From Gyrodactylus bullatarudis (taxonomy: Eukaryota; Platyhelminthes; Monogenea; Gyrodactylidea; Gyrodactylidae): 64,000 bases of DNA. Below are positions 1 to 14,800 of this stretch, one piece after another. A program made the translations under genes and the position numbers. Under the pieces are notes generated by a model, which searched no databases, was not told the DNA's origin, and saw only the letters and a list, made by a program, of their open reading frames with translations. How positions within the stretch are numbered: the first letter of the stretch is position 1; each line of letters starts with the position of its first letter. The stretch spans positions 868,001 through 932,000 of the forward strand of contig SSNU01000055.1 of assembly GCA_012064415.1 (NCBI GenBank), read 5' to 3'.

Positions 1-103
1 ATTAATTCGAAGCATTATTAGGAATAAAGAGAATCCCCTTAATCTCAAAATGCCATTGTTTAGAACTTTATAGCATATAAACCAATAAGGGACAATTTGT
101 ATT

Positions 104-590
104 AGGACTAGATTTTTGAAAATCTCGATATTTAGACTTTTGAAAAATTACTTTAATCGCCCATCGATATGAAAAAAACTAATATTCAAGTATTTAAATA
201 TAATCCCACCGAATTTCGCTTCAAAATACCTTTCCATGCTTCTGGAATAAGATAAACAAAATTGTGAAAATTTTCAAATTTAGAACGTTTTATATTTATA
301 ATTTTAATTTGAATTCACATTATTTCTTTACATAAAGTTGTAAAAATGACTTAAATCCTTTTAAAATTGTTTTCTCAATAGCTCAAAACGAAATTTCTCT
401 TAGTTTTAATGAATATTACAATTTTGATAGGTCAAAAACGTTCTAAATTTGAAAATTTTCACAATTTTGTTAATCTTATTCCAGAAGCGAAATTTGGTGG
501 GTTTATATTTGAATACTTGAATATTAGTTTTTTCATATCTATGGGCGATTCAAGTAATTTTGCAAAATTTCGTCCAAGTCTAGTGGATAT
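104..590. repeat. Foldback element (~490 bp)
   Basis: The left arm (TAATCGCCCATCGATATG, GCTTCTGGAATAAGAT) returns inverted at 415-590. The ORF at 409-618 is a by-product of the right arm. The rest of 1-5896 shows no gene; a CT-rich stretch lies near 3713-3725. Confidence 0.7.
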
Positions 591-2242
591 ATTGCTTGGT
601 TTCAACTCTTTTTTTTGATTGAAAGATTGTAGAAGACAAGTTTTTGATCGATTTTATATGGTAATTTTTCAAATTTCGATTTGGCACCAGAACCCCTTCT
701 TTTTGAACATTGAACTGAAAACTTTTTATTGATTTCAAAAGTTGATTTTAGACAATAAGACAATAAGAAAGGCAAATATCGTCGAAAATTTTCCAAAGAT
801 TAAACTATTTTCAAGGGAGTTCGATTTTTCATGTTGAAAAGATCATGAATTCCCAACTACATATCAATTAGCTTTAAATTATCTCTGGTTAGGTATATTT
901 ATAAAATATTTCATCACCACAATTAAGATTCTTGGGCGTATTCAATGAATACTTTAATTCAACACTTTGGTTAATTTTCCATCCTTGATATCGAGCAATT
1001 TTCCACAAGAAGAATTATTTTCATTTCAGATAGACAAAAGACTTTAATCAAGTTTTCCTCACGAGGTAAATCTTGAGATGGAATTATTAGAATATCTATT
1101 TGTTTTGCACCCGATCAAAATTTGATCCCATGTGTGGTGTAATAAACATTGAATGGATTATCCCATATAATCTGAAAATGGTGAAATATTGAGGGATAAA
1201 GCTGAATTACTCCACTAACTATGTTGATCGCATGCTATCAATGCTAAAAAAGCCATTACATCATCTTTGTCAGTCAGATTCACTTCATTACAATTTTCTA
1301 TGGAAAAAAACTGGAAACTTGTTTAAACATGACTTCTCGTATCAAGAGTTCAATCCTGAACTCAAAACCTTCTCTAAAGGAAAATAACCTTTTATATTCA
1401 GTTCAAAAATTTCTATATCATGTATATATTTTAGGGTAGTTTAGTGCTAGCAAGAAAACAGACTACATCATGTCCTGGTTGATAATTAAAAAATACTTTT
1501 TTTATGGATCTGTCATCCGTTATTCATTTTATGATGCAAGGTTTACTCCTCAACAACAAAAGATTTTCTCTTCACTAAAAATAAAAGAATAGAGGTAAAA
1601 AACAGACTGAAACAATGATAAATAAAAATTTATCGCTTTCTGTTCAAATCTATGTTGATGCCATTCAGGGAATTATAATTTATAATCGAGAGATTCACCC
1701 TCTTTAAAAAGTTTCCTTTGATCGAGATATCTTCATTGTTTTATCAGGGGAATCTTCTTGCAATCTGTTTTCTCTTGAGTCTTGGGGGAAATTTGCTTAC
1801 ACATCTTACTAAAGAGTACAGTGTATCTCATTTGGTAAATTTCCAGAGAATGAGCTTAAAACCTATTTTAAAAATAGGAATTCGAGATTTGAAATATGCC
1901 ATAACTTGCTTAAAAATTAATTTTTTCAAACTTCTTTTTGTTTCTTATGGTGAAAGTGACCCTCGTGATCTGGATTCCAGAAAATCTTGATCAAATTCGA
2001 TTTCTTGATGAAAAATACATCCAATTGAAAATATGAACCAAATATCTATTGCTTTCTTGACGTTTGGTATTTGTAAAATTGGTTAATCGGAAATTCGCAT
2101 CTCTAGATATCGTTACAATGACGACCATAATACAATTTTGCTATTTTTACTATTTTTTCATTGTATTTGTGGACCCTAAAGTTTTATTGGTTTCTTCTTG
2201 TAATTCCAAATTTAATTTGTATTGCATTATGGTCACTAGGCT

Positions 2243-2645
2243 AGGATGAAATTTTTAACTTCATATTAGGACCAACTTTTCTGATAGAACTACTATAAAT
2301 TCTAAGCATTATTTTGTATTGAAGAATGTGTCGAAAATGATTCTCCATTATGTCATTCGATTTTAAAAATCCAAAATTTTTCAAATCGCCGCTCAATTTT
2401 CAATGAATTTTTACTCAGAAATCACTAAAATCTGGAATATCTTGGCCATTCAATGAGTTTCTTAATTTTTATCTTTTATGACATGAATAGTAATCTTGTC
2501 ATCAAAAGGGTCTTCATGGTTAATTTCGTTATTTTATCATGTCCGTGGGAGATTGTGGGAAAAATGGGCAATGACAAAATGGAGAATGATTTTCAAGCTT
2601 TATAAAATTGAGTTGATCGGAGAAAAAAAAATTTCACCCTAATGG
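2243..2645. repeat. Foldback element, family with 41215-41525
   Basis: Contains TCCATTATGTCATTCG and TAGGACCAACTTTTCTGATA. A related copy lies at 41215-41525, partly inverted. Confidence 0.6.
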
Positions 2646-2825
2646 TCACTTTTGAATCATGTTGAATTTTAATGATCCCAGTCATGGTTGGTTCATTTTG
2701 CAATTCATTGTACTATCTTGAGTAATTCTATTCAGGACTATTCCTAGGTAAGTTTTTTTCTAATCGAAAACTGAGCCCACCACTGTATAAGTTTCCTTCA
2801 AGAATTCTTGTTATTTTCAGTTGAT

Positions 2826-3581
2826 TCAATCTAAAGCTAGTTGACATGAAGATGAGAATTTACTATTTTTACAAAAACTCAATATTTTTCTCCAGATTTG
2901 AAGAAAAAATTTTTTTAATGAATTCTAAAAGTGAATGAGCTAATATGAAGTGAATATTCCGAAAAAAATTCAATCTGACCAAAATAAGGCCGTTTTTCGA
3001 ACTTTGAAAATGCACCAAATTTCCACTTTTTCAACTTATGAACCCAAAATTTTTATTGATTTCGTTGATTCGAAGCAGTTAAATACTGATATTTGGGATT
3101 AAAATTAGACGAAGAATTCGAATTTGGCCCTAGAGATAGCGAAGATCTTACTGTTTTCGAGAAAAAGTTAGACTTCCAGATATTGGGTAATTTGCCTTTG
3201 TGATAATCGAAAAATTCAAATGGTTCGATTTCCCACGGTAATGACGAACTTCAGTGAAGTTTTACAGATGAATTTGAGTTCTTCGTTCAATGTTGATCGC
3301 AAACATCATCACTTAACTGCTTCGAATCATCGAAATCGATAACAATTTTGGGTTTATAAGTTGAAAAAAGGGAAATTAGGTGCATTTTTAAATTCGAAAA
3401 ACGGCCTTATTTTGGTCAGATAGATTTTTTTTCGAAATTTTTTCGAATATCCACATATTATTAGCTCATTCCGTTTTAGAATTCAAAAAATTAATTTATT
3501 CTATCAATACGGAGAAAAATATTGAGTTTTTTGTAAAAATAGTAAATTCTCATCATCATGTCAATTAGATTTAAATACCGT
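2826..3581. repeat. Foldback element (~755 bp)
   Basis: The left end GACATGAAGATGAGAATTTA and CTCAATATTTTTCTCC return inverted near 3508-3575. Shorter relatives lie at about 38540-38920 and 61045-61620. Confidence 0.75.
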
Positions 3582-5896
3582 ACCTAGGAATACTCCTTAA
3601 TAAAAAAGACTTCTCAAATTTCCAAAGCATAAATCAAAAAAAGTTGCATAGTGGTAAATGATTCACTTGTTCCTAAACTAAATTTTATGATCTCATTAAT
3701 GAGATATCTATCTCTCTCTCTCTGTGTCTGTTAATCTCCTCTCAGAAACTAATCAAGGATCAATATATTTGGATTATCCCTCATCCACATACAAACTGAG
3801 ATGTATCGGATTTACGTTGGGAAAGATATCTCTCGTAGATATATAGTGCATTGCACATTGTACCATCCAAGAGTTTTGACAAGACACTCCAATCTTTTCA
3901 AGTTTGAACGAATACATAATCTTGAGTTGATTTGAATCATTCTCTCTGGCCTCTTCCGGCATGTTGTCAAAATTTGAGTGTTTGACCTTGAAATCATTTC
4001 TTGGGCTTGTAATAATACATTTTAAATAAAAAGTTTTATCATAATAATCCCTTTCAAACAGAAACAATACAGTTTATAATAATATAACAGAAATAATAAT
4101 GACATAAATCCACCTCAATCCATTTCTGTTCCATGGGGGGATTTGAGTGGGGGTGAATAGATTTCTTAGTTTTACTCCCATCTGCTGGTAGTGGAAAATG
4201 AAGCAAGGTAGATAGCATTTCAGAATCCTATCCTTGAAACTAGAAACAATGGGCTAAGTATTCTACTCATTACTTTATCCATATTTGAAGAATTGTTGTT
4301 ACACAGATTGTTCAGGTTAGACTCTCTCCCTCCCCCTTTTATCTCATCCTATATCATCATAGAACTCAAAAGTGAATAAGGCTATTCTCGTTTCTTGTTA
4401 TTAGAGCCCAAAGAAGAGTTTCTCTTGTTAAAATTTGTTGAAAAAACACAAAAATAATTTCATAAAACTTGTTAAACTTATTATGTTCTAATGAAATACC
4501 AATGTCTAGTCTATCTCATCTCTCAGAGAAATTGTTTTTAGAAACTTGATCAGAAATATAATTTTATTTCCAATTCGTGTGAAATTTCTCTTAGATTGAG
4601 CCTACTTCTAGGGGTGACTTCAATACAGCATTTAGAGTACATGAGCTATCTGATCTTCATGGTTGGCTAGAAGAATTACCCCCAACAAAAAAATATAATA
4701 TTTCAATCTATCTACAACAACCCAAGGACTTACTTAATCAGAACAGGTTTTTTGTATCATTAGAACCGCCTTTATAAGTTCTGCTAATTCTCAAAAAATA
4801 TTACTCATTCTTTCGCTGATAAAAAAATTATTTTTCGAATTGTATTTAGTAAAAACTAGAAACTCAACTAAATGACAATCGGAGTAGCTCATTCAATCTA
4901 ATTCGAAATCTTAATCATACAAAAGATAATGAAGGTTAAATACAGACCTTACAGATTCAGATTGTACCAAAAATTATTTCTTCAGTGAGTCAGAAAAGAA
5001 AAAAAAAGTTCCAATTAGATGGGAATAAGAGGAGTCTCCACTTCTTCAGAGAAGACTTTTGTTAATTAATCAACCGTGATCTATTCATTCGTTTTATATT
5101 TTTGTAAAATATCGATCAATAATCATATCAGTATATACTGTTATTATAATTACTTTTTCTACCTAACTTCTTCTTTAAATTCATTTCATCATCTTTAGAT
5201 GTGGATGTATAAAGTGTACTGTGCCTTATCACAAAAATACAGTTTGTATTACTGTATTTATCTTAGTATTTGAATCAAAAAATAGAACTATTCCTTTAGT
5301 CAGTAACATTATAAGTACACACAGTGTACAACGAGAAGAGTTTACATACAATTTGTTTCTATATCTATGTGTGTGCTAACTAATGAACAAATTGCATGTA
5401 GAAAAATCAGTCAGAAAAATTTACATGACACCTTTCTCTTAGCATAACAAAATAGAGGGTTCCTTTCTATTGGTCAATTAAAATGGGTTGTTCTAAATGA
5501 AAAAGATGCTTGTAATTCATTCGAAGAATTTAAAATTACTACTTGATTGATTAAAGGATCTTGTTTCATTACTGTCCAAATTAGCCAATGAAATAAAGGA
5601 CTCGTTTTCGCATCTTCTAGGAGGAAAACACGAAATCTAATAACCTTTACATATAATATCTCCTTAATTACATTGAGAATATAGCTCATTATGAGTCCTG
5701 AGTGTGAATTCAGTTGGAAAATAATTAATTTCCAGCTGAATCTCTGTAAAAGAATAATAATTATATCGATCTAGAGTTGCATAGAATGTTTATAACTTGG
5801 AAAATATTTCTAAATATTACCGTAACTTAATATCTATATTTAATTTTAGACAGTGTACATTGAAATATTGAAAAGAACCTTCATGAATGTAGAAAC

Positions 5897-8800
5897 ATGA
5901 GGAAGGACGCTTTGCTGAGCTCACCCAAGAGCAAGAACGAGATCATGTACGAGGAACTGAAAGCAACCGGAATCGGCAAGACGTACAAGAACAAAAAGAA
6001 GGATGATGAAAAAGAAGTGGAGAACGAAAAAGACGAGAGAACCTCAAAACTTTTGAGTGGAACAGGGGAAACTTTTAATGGCAAACAGCCAACAAAGATG
6101 GAAACCTTGTTGGGTTTAAGTGAGTATTTCCTTGTGGACCTTCACTATTTTTATAAAAATTTTTTCCTGAAAGTTGGGAAAACGAGTATTCTCTGAATAT
6201 AACGAAAAAATTCAATAGAATTACATTTTTTTGATTTCGAAAATGTCCTAATTTTTCAATCCGAATTTGACTAGAGAAATTCCTCAAAAAACCTCCCCCT
6301 TCAAGGGTTTTTCCAGAAATAATAAAAAATGCTTGGTATATTGGACATGGGTATTGAACATTGAACTAGGTTGTGGCATTTTAATGAGCCCAAAAGAGGA
6401 CAAAAAGCGCCTATATGTCCACCAAAGATGAATACTTGGATTATTTATGAATGCTCTTAGCGTTTTATTCGCACTAGTCGCGGTGGGATCCATTTTTAAA
6501 CATTTAGCGACATGGGCTAATCCATTACGAAATAAGACGAACCTGTGAGATGTATTACCTAAGCCCAGAGAACAATATAATTGTAGATGAGAAAATAGTA
6601 TTATTCTGATAATTTTGAACCAAGTAGTTCTTCAGGGAGCTGGTCGGCATAGATTTACTTTAACCTTCTTCGCTTGTTACCTGACTATGTTGTCTTCTGG
6701 CTTGTATTGGTCTATCTGTAGAAAAAGAAAGGTGTAGTATTTCTTGAAGAATAAGGATCATAAAAATTGTAGTGATTGTTATACGACATGTATTCGAAAT
6801 ATTGTGTGAGTCCAAACTATTTTTATCAGGGTAATCTAAATGTTTTTTATTCTTATCTTAATTTTCCTTCAAGTGATGAATTATATTAAATCAAAGTTTC
6901 TAAAACTAATAATTCTGATTACTATAACAATCACTATAATTTTTATAATCCTTATTTTTTAAAGATAAAAAACAACTTTCTCTCCCCTTTCTTTTTCTGC
7001 AGATAGACCAACACAATCCAGGTAGTCAGGTAGCAAGCGGACAATAATGGCTAGAATGAATAATTTTTATTTGATCGATAATATTGCAAAGCTCCGTAAA
7101 GAATATTTTCGTTTGGTTCTAAACTCATAAGGAAGGTTAGGGAAAACTAGCGTATATTTGAGTGATAAACGTTATATTTCGCCAATTACAATGCATTTAA
7201 TAATAATATGTTACCGGGCTAGAGTCTGAAGAGACCCGGCGAAATTTTGAAAATGGACTCATTTTCCAGCTACGCAACCTGAGTTTGAGAACCTTTGTCA
7301 GGCTTCAAGAATTTAAGTGATCAAATATCTGATGTCAACATTAGAGTGAAATTCGAATAGTAATAGAGCCTCAAAAAATAATACCTAAAAATAATCTAAA
7401 GATCTAAAATATTTGAAAAGTATTATTTCTCGATTTTAAGGTAATACATTATTTTAATACTTTATCGCTAATTCACAACAAATATCTTACATGAACTACT
7501 TGTAAGTAAATAGAATAAAAATTTGAAAAACAAATTAATGTTGAAATTGATCTAAAACATCGAGATAATATCCAAATTACTATTTTTGAGCTTAGCAAAT
7601 TGTTATACAATGAAAATCATCTCTTTGAACCCTGATGACATAGCAGAAAAATTATTAGTTTAAAATGGTTTTCATAACAGAGAGAATAGCTGGTTAAAAT
7701 AAGCATTTTAATACTTTTTGAGGCTCTACTAATGATGTATTTTTTTAAGTAAGTAAGTATTTGAAACCGATCAATTTTTAAGGCTGCAATTTACCATTTA
7801 TTTCCACAAAGTAAACTTGTCATTCAAATGATTTCATAGAACAATGATAGACTTGTTACCCTGCAAATTGACTAGAAGTTATCAATCAACGTAAGCTGTT
7901 TCCAAATGTAGATATAGAATGAATCTTGGTTCTTGAGGAGGCCTTCCCTCTTCAGTTGCCAGAGAATCTAAAAATATTTTCACTCTCTCGCTTAGATTTC
8001 AAGAGTACCGCCTTTCAGTTGAGAACTATCAAGAATAAATCATTGTATTCATTCATTATACTCTCAAACCACATATAACTACTTTCTTTATTCACACATA
8101 AACTCCTTTGTTACATAAAAATATAAATAGAGAACGATGAAAGATTGGAGTGAGTACTTATGCAGAGAGAGAGAAAGAGAGGGAACATTTTCCTTCTCAA
8201 ATGCTATATGAAGGGGGAAGAAACTCTTGAGATTATAAAAGAAAAAACTTTGATTCTTGAGAAGAAATTTTCTCTTCAGTCGGTTACTAATGTAAATTTT
8301 TCTACCACATCTTGTTCTTGTTGAACATATGTATTTTTAAGGAAGTTATTATTTCAAGCAAAAGAAATCTTGTTTCTATTCTTGTACCGTGTAATTCATC
8401 AACTACTCGACGAGGCATTAGGATTCATAAAAATCTCTAACATTTTCTAATTCTTGATGAGAAAACTTCATATCATACCATAGTTGTAAATCAAGTTTTC
8501 CCAATCTAAATTTACTCAAAATCTAATCCAAAATCTCAAAATCTAACTTTGCATTTTCCTCTAGAAACATTGCTTTCACCTATTGATCACTCACAGACAT
8601 AAACACTATTTTCGTCTTTATCACTCAAGGCTATTTTTTTGAGCTTCAAGTGGGAAAAATTGAATTACATCTCATACATTTATTCAATGTACTATGTGGA
8701 ATATAATTAAATATCAATTACTTTCCCTTTGATAAATCTAAGCCTTTATTACTGTACTAGAGAGTGTCATTAATTTTGGTTACAGGAATGACCGTTGCCA

Positions 8801-11800
8801 AGGTTTTTGCTACCCCCATCTAATTTATATTGAGCAGGGAGACAGCATTTTTCCCTGACAATAACTTAAACAATACAAGGTGAAATTGTAGTTGATATAA
8901 AAATACTCTGCCTCTTTTGGGCATTTCTTCTCACACAAAACTTTCATAAAAGAAATTCTTCCGATCGAATTTTAAACTAAAGTTTCCTTCTTTGCTTTAG
9001 TAATAAAAACTTTATGTTTCAGTATAACAAATTTAAGCTTGTTTTCAACTACCAACGTGAAATTTTCAACAATTTTAACGTCTCATTTACAAAATGTTGG
9101 ATAAAGAAACAATTTTCAACTTGTCTTTATTCTCAAGAATTTTCCGCTATTTGAGATCCAAGTTTCCAATTTTGGAAAAATTTTCAAATAATCTCGTTAG
9201 AACAGTCTTTCAGACTATCAAAATAGTAAAGTTTTTACGAAAAGATAAGCTCCATCAAAAGATTTCCAAAGAATTTCATTGAATGGCGATAATTTCGGGA
9301 CTCTTGAATTCAAGATTTAATACTATAAATACAGTGTCTAATTAAGGCTGGAAAACATGTCAGAACTATAGGTGGTGAAAAAAAATTCAAAAACTCATCT
9401 TGAAATCAAACTATCTAAGGAGAATGATACGGAATTTGAAAGTTTAATTTTTCCTTGAAAAGGCTGAATAATACACATTATACAAACAAGTATGGATAAT
9501 AATTAATTCAAATTGATTTTTTGATTTTTGTTATCTTTCCAAGTTACCAAATAGAGTAAGCGTATATAGACTAGGGAATGAGTAAAGAAATGGAAAAAAT
9601 TACCCGAAATTCCCAAGATAGTTTGTATTACACACAGCAGCTACTTGGAAGAATAAAAGAGACCATAGGTACTCTTCCTCTTTTTACACTGGTATATAAT
9701 ATACACTGTATATTTTGTATAAATGTATATTTTGAATTTGGTAACGAGAGTAAAAAACTAAAAACAAATAATGATGCTTTATTAGTATACTTGTTTGAGA
9801 AGAACTCCAAGAGAATGATTGGCTTAGATCTGAAGTGTAAAAAAAGACAATTGGCATTAAATTTTTGTATTTTCTGAATCCACTCATGAGAAGGAAATGT
9901 TTGCTGACTGAGGGAAGAAAGAAACCAGAAAAAAGCATATTGATCAACAACAAGTGCTCCCTTTGGAGTGCATTCGTAGTTATATACAGATTAGGAAATA
10001 ACTGACCTCTAGCTTTAACCCTTAAAGATCAGGAGAAAATTTTTTTCAAGGTTCATCGCTTAGATTGTGAATTTAGTAGGCTTTTAGAATATACTGATAA
10101 TGAATATGCAATTTTTTTCAAAAACCAACCTTTAGTCTAGAAGATATTGTCCAAAAAAATAACCCTGAAAATGGCTGACTTTTTCAAAAACAAGTCATTT
10201 TTAAGTCATAGCTCATTCGAAAGAGTTCTACTTTCAGAAAAGTGGTGAGTAAATTCATTTTAGTTTCTTCAAAACAGATTCATGGCTTGAGAAAGGGTTA
10301 TGCGTTATTTGAATTGGAATGTAATTTCTGGTTCTTGACCCAAATCTATCGAATATTTTTATAAATTATTTTGTTTGTAAATTACTACCAATCTTGACAT
10401 AATTATTTCTTGAAAATGACGAATTTCTCTCACTTTATATTTAGATCAAGGCAGGTTAAAAACAGGTTCTAACATATAGTCGAATTGTGATCCTAAAAAT
10501 AAGTCTTTTAGCCTGTATATATAACATGCATTGAGAAAAAATTTTAATCTTTTCGATTTCTTTAGTTTGTCAGAAAGTTGGATATTTTTGATATTGATTC
10601 TCTCAAGAAATCTTGAATAGTGATAAAAAAATTATCATCAAGGGAAGATTTGAGATGAATGAATTTTGATACTTTATTTTTATTATTGTATTCACTTTTA
10701 CAATCATTGTAATTGATCACTGGACTATGATCTCGTGGAGGGAATCTAGAAAGGGAAAATCTATTCACCTTGATCTTGATGTTCTTCTTCCCTCTATCTC
10801 TCCTCTCTCTCTCTCTCTCTCCCCTATATATATATAACATGGTGTGTGAAGTACACTTGGTTTCTGCTCAATCTCAATATTTTTTAATCCATCTATACAG
10901 TTCAGTATTTTATATATATACATCATATATATACACCTTATTGTGTTATTATTCTATTTGTGATCCAACTAAGATGATAATATTAAAAACTGAAGAGAGA
11001 ATTTAATAATATCCAAAAAAATTTAACTCTACCCACACCACACCTCTTGCCTATATTTTCAGTTTGCTCTGGGGACAGGGAATTGATGAAAAGTCACAGA
11101 CTGAATTTAATGAGACATATCCCTTAACTATTAAAACTACAGTATCTACATCTCCATTTGGATAACAAATGATTATTTATACACAATTCTATTATTATTA
11201 TTATTATTATTACGTGGACACTATATATATTGTATGGTATCTTTAGTTTTCTTTATCCCCAGCAGTTTTGTATTATTACGTATCGATATTTTATTCATTT
11301 TCAAAATTTCATGTTTATTTTTCCAATACTTTATAACTATCCTATAGTATAACTCCCCCCTTTACTAATCCATGAAATGTTTAATAAAATCGGAGGATAC
11401 TTTCAACACGTAGCGCATCGTCATGATCTGATTATAATAATAATAATTATTATTTAAGCGTCTCTCAATCAGCTCATTCACCAACATTAAATGATAAGTT
11501 AACCCCTAAAGTCATTGCATTCATCTGTATCCTATGGCTTTTGATTACGCAGGTTACGAATTTACAGTTATTATAGTTTACAATTAAAGTACAATTAACT
11601 CTTAAACTCCCATTCCCAGAAAATTTTTTTTTCATGACTCGCATTCAATCTTTTGTCTATCCTATGGCTTGTGAATATCCTGACCCATTTTTTTGAACTA
11701 AAAACAGGTTATCTTTGTAGCTTTGACTGATAGACTTCAGGCGATTGCATATTTCAATTCTAGTATGATTACTCGATAAAAGTTATACTACTTTTTATCT

Positions 11801-14800
11801 TTGACCCCAGGAAGTAGGTTTTCAAGAAAACGTTAAAAAAAATTATTTTTTTGAAAAAAAACCACTCTCTTTAAATTAGTAAAGCGCGAGTTTGACGAAT
11901 GATAGAGCCAAGATCTTTGTGTATCGCAAGAGATTAATAAATTTCCTATCGAATGGGATAGTAAACGAAGTATTTTCTGAGGCTTGAAGGAATAATAATG
12001 AGTTACTAAACGACGTGTGATAGAACTATCACTGTGGGGACTTTAAGGTATCCTAGACTTATCCACGGTCTATCGATGAAGGAAATTTAGATTTTTTGTT
12101 CATATTTTCCTCTTATTTTAGATTCCTATCACTATCCATTGGATGGACGGACGTCATCAAACGCCAAAGATCTCTCGATGAATTGTATAAGAGCTCTCTC
12201 GGATTTATTTACTTGTCCCGTGACCAGTTATCCGGTTAGTGTCGGAATTTTCGACAGAGACAACAAAGATCCTGACAATTTCGATTCAAGTCATAGTGCA
12301 TTCCTAATTCGGTTGATAAGTGAGTATTTTCGCATTGAATAGATATCATTGAATAGAGTCGTTAACCAGGTTTGTATATTTTTGTCATATATTTTTTGTC
12401 TATCTATCACACAGATGGGATCCAGAAAATGTCTCAAATCGATAATACAGATAATCTCAAGGTTTCCATATTGTTATTGATCCTTCCAGCAGTTGTAACA
12501 GTGATTATTAGTTATATTGTTAGTATATTCGCCACATGGACTATCGGCCTGATTGTTGGAGCCGTTTGTGTCGTTGTTCAATATTTATTTCTAAGTTGGT
12601 TCAATTTTTATTTTCCCCATATTAATTTATACTTTTTCATTTAAAGTTTTGCAATATTGAACAATCGTATTTTGTTACTTATGGGTTATCGTTAACAGAT
12701 ATTGTTGTCAGGATTTTATTTTAACATTTTAGGAAACATTTTATTATCGTGTCAAAGTCTAATTCCTATTTTTCGATAAATTTTACTGCTTAATAATTAG
12801 AATGTTCCGCAATCAGATCAAATTGACGTTTCTTTCGAAAATGGTTTAAAATGGTCATCTAACTATATATATGTCACTGTAAATTTGCTTACTCACGTAA
12901 GTTAGCATACTTACGGTAAGTATGCTTACTTACTTATTTTTAAATTTAAGTCCTCAATAGTTTTATCATAAAAATCTTCTAGCATAAATAAGACAGTTTT
13001 TTGACAATCTTAGAACATGTTAAAAAGTGGATAATCTCATGGGGGTTTAAACTTGAAACTTCTATCAAAAAGTATTTTATTACAAGATGGGTCACGTATA
13101 GTTGGATAATAGGGGATAGTTAATGACTATTAGTCATGCAAAAAGTGTAAGTGTTAAATCTATCACATACTCTAGTCTATTTAAACCAATCAGAATTGTT
13201 TGGCACGAACATTTTCAGACCAATCATATCATAACTTACACTATTTAAGCCTGTTTTTGAGTTGAAACATTTAATTCTTATCTAAATGCTTTCTACCACT
13301 GATATGGAAACAAAACTTTTCGCTGTTTGAAAAATAATGTAAAATGCAATTCTAGATGCCATAAGATTCTTTCTTGTCGAAATGAATGAAAACTTTATAA
13401 TTTTTAAAAAATAGACAACAATTCTTATTTATGCTAGAAGATTTTTATGATAAAACTATTGAGGACTTAAATTTAAAAATAAGTAAGTAAGCATACTTAC
13501 CGTAAATATGCTTACTGGGGATAGAAATATTCGAAAAACGTGAAAGATGCTTACTAGGTAACGACTTTTACGTAAAAAACGTAAGTAAGCATACTAACCG
13601 TATGTATGCTAACTTACGTGAGTAAGCAAATTTACAGTGACATATATACAGTTGTTATCAGTATTTTTTTAATCTTTCAAGAATAGTTTATCTGTCTACC
13701 TGTAGTGCATTCTATGCGCATTCTGTGTATAGGAGAGTTCATTTTCTATCAAATAATAGGTCTATTATTTATACCTGTTATAGTCAACTCTATATATAGA
13801 ATAGGGCATTTCTTTTATTTTTTCCATTCTGAATTCTCTATACACTTTATTATTCAGACTAACTAATCAATGAAGACTTGTTCTCTCTTTCCTTATTACA
13901 AGACTTTATTAGATTGGTAAATTTCAATTGATCTTAGTAGTAGTCAATGAGATGCAGTTTGTGTGTGTATTCCCTTTTGTTCATTGATCTTTAATTATAT
14001 CTTTGATTAATACATTATTATATTCCCTTTGTTTGGATAGGTCCTCATAAATAAAATCAATGTAGTCCTCTAAACAACTAGTTTTATTGAAGTTATGAAG
14101 TCGATGAAAGTTCACTTTTTCATCAAGGGATTATTTGAAAATTTTTATGATCAATTGAAAGAACCGTTAATTTGAACTGATCTTGGATCATTCTGATTTG
14201 TCAATTTTCTCAGCAGTGAAGATGGTCGAAAAATAGAAAGTAGACTTTTACACGAGTGTTTTCTAAAATCAAAATGGACATTTTTGCCAAATGATGAACC
14301 TGAAATATAACGTTTAAATTTAAAAAGTCTCCAATGTAAAAGTAACCTTCACAAGGTAAAAACTCTATACTCTATTCTGATAGAATTTGAAACCTTGACG
14401 AGTATTTTTCGACTGATCTCCCTAGAATTCCAGCTAATAAAGTTGGGAATTTATGATTTTTACATTTGAAGAAAATAAAATTTGAAAAAAAATTATCTTT
14501 ATGAAAAATATGGTCTTTTTTCAAATTCCCATTTGACGCCAAAATCTCATTTTTCGAACTTTTAACTGAAAACTTTTATTGATTTGAAAGTTGGAGGTCG
14601 ATCAAAGGAGTTATTTCAGGATCAAGATTAGACAAAAAAGCTGACTAGCACCGTCAAATTATCGACAGTAACCCCATTTTTAAGAGATTTTGATTTATCA
14701 AAATTTCATTGATTTTCAGGTACAGTGAAAATGATCAAAAAATCGAATTTCAGCTCCCAAACGATAATGTGATTATGCATAAGATAAGATTCAGTTGAAT

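Larger units (their letters stand above)
6120..12121. other. KIDINS220 intron 1 (6.0 kb), repeats only
   Basis: The donor GTGAGT at 6120 pairs with the acceptor ending at 12121, phase 1 to phase 1. The intron holds the inverted repeat at about 6660-7045, a hammerhead-like motif at 7222-7260, CT/TA simple repeats near 10795-10830, and a TIR element at about 11504-12049. No convincing coding segment was seen on either strand. Confidence 0.7.

Noticed and set aside
9578..9953. Overlapping 99-aa and 89-aa ORFs
   Set aside because: Low-complexity AT-rich frames on both strands within KIDINS220 intron 1; neither shows a domain.
10562..11006. Ser/Leu- and Arg/Glu-rich ORFs
   Set aside because: Produced by the CT and TA simple repeats at 10795-10830.
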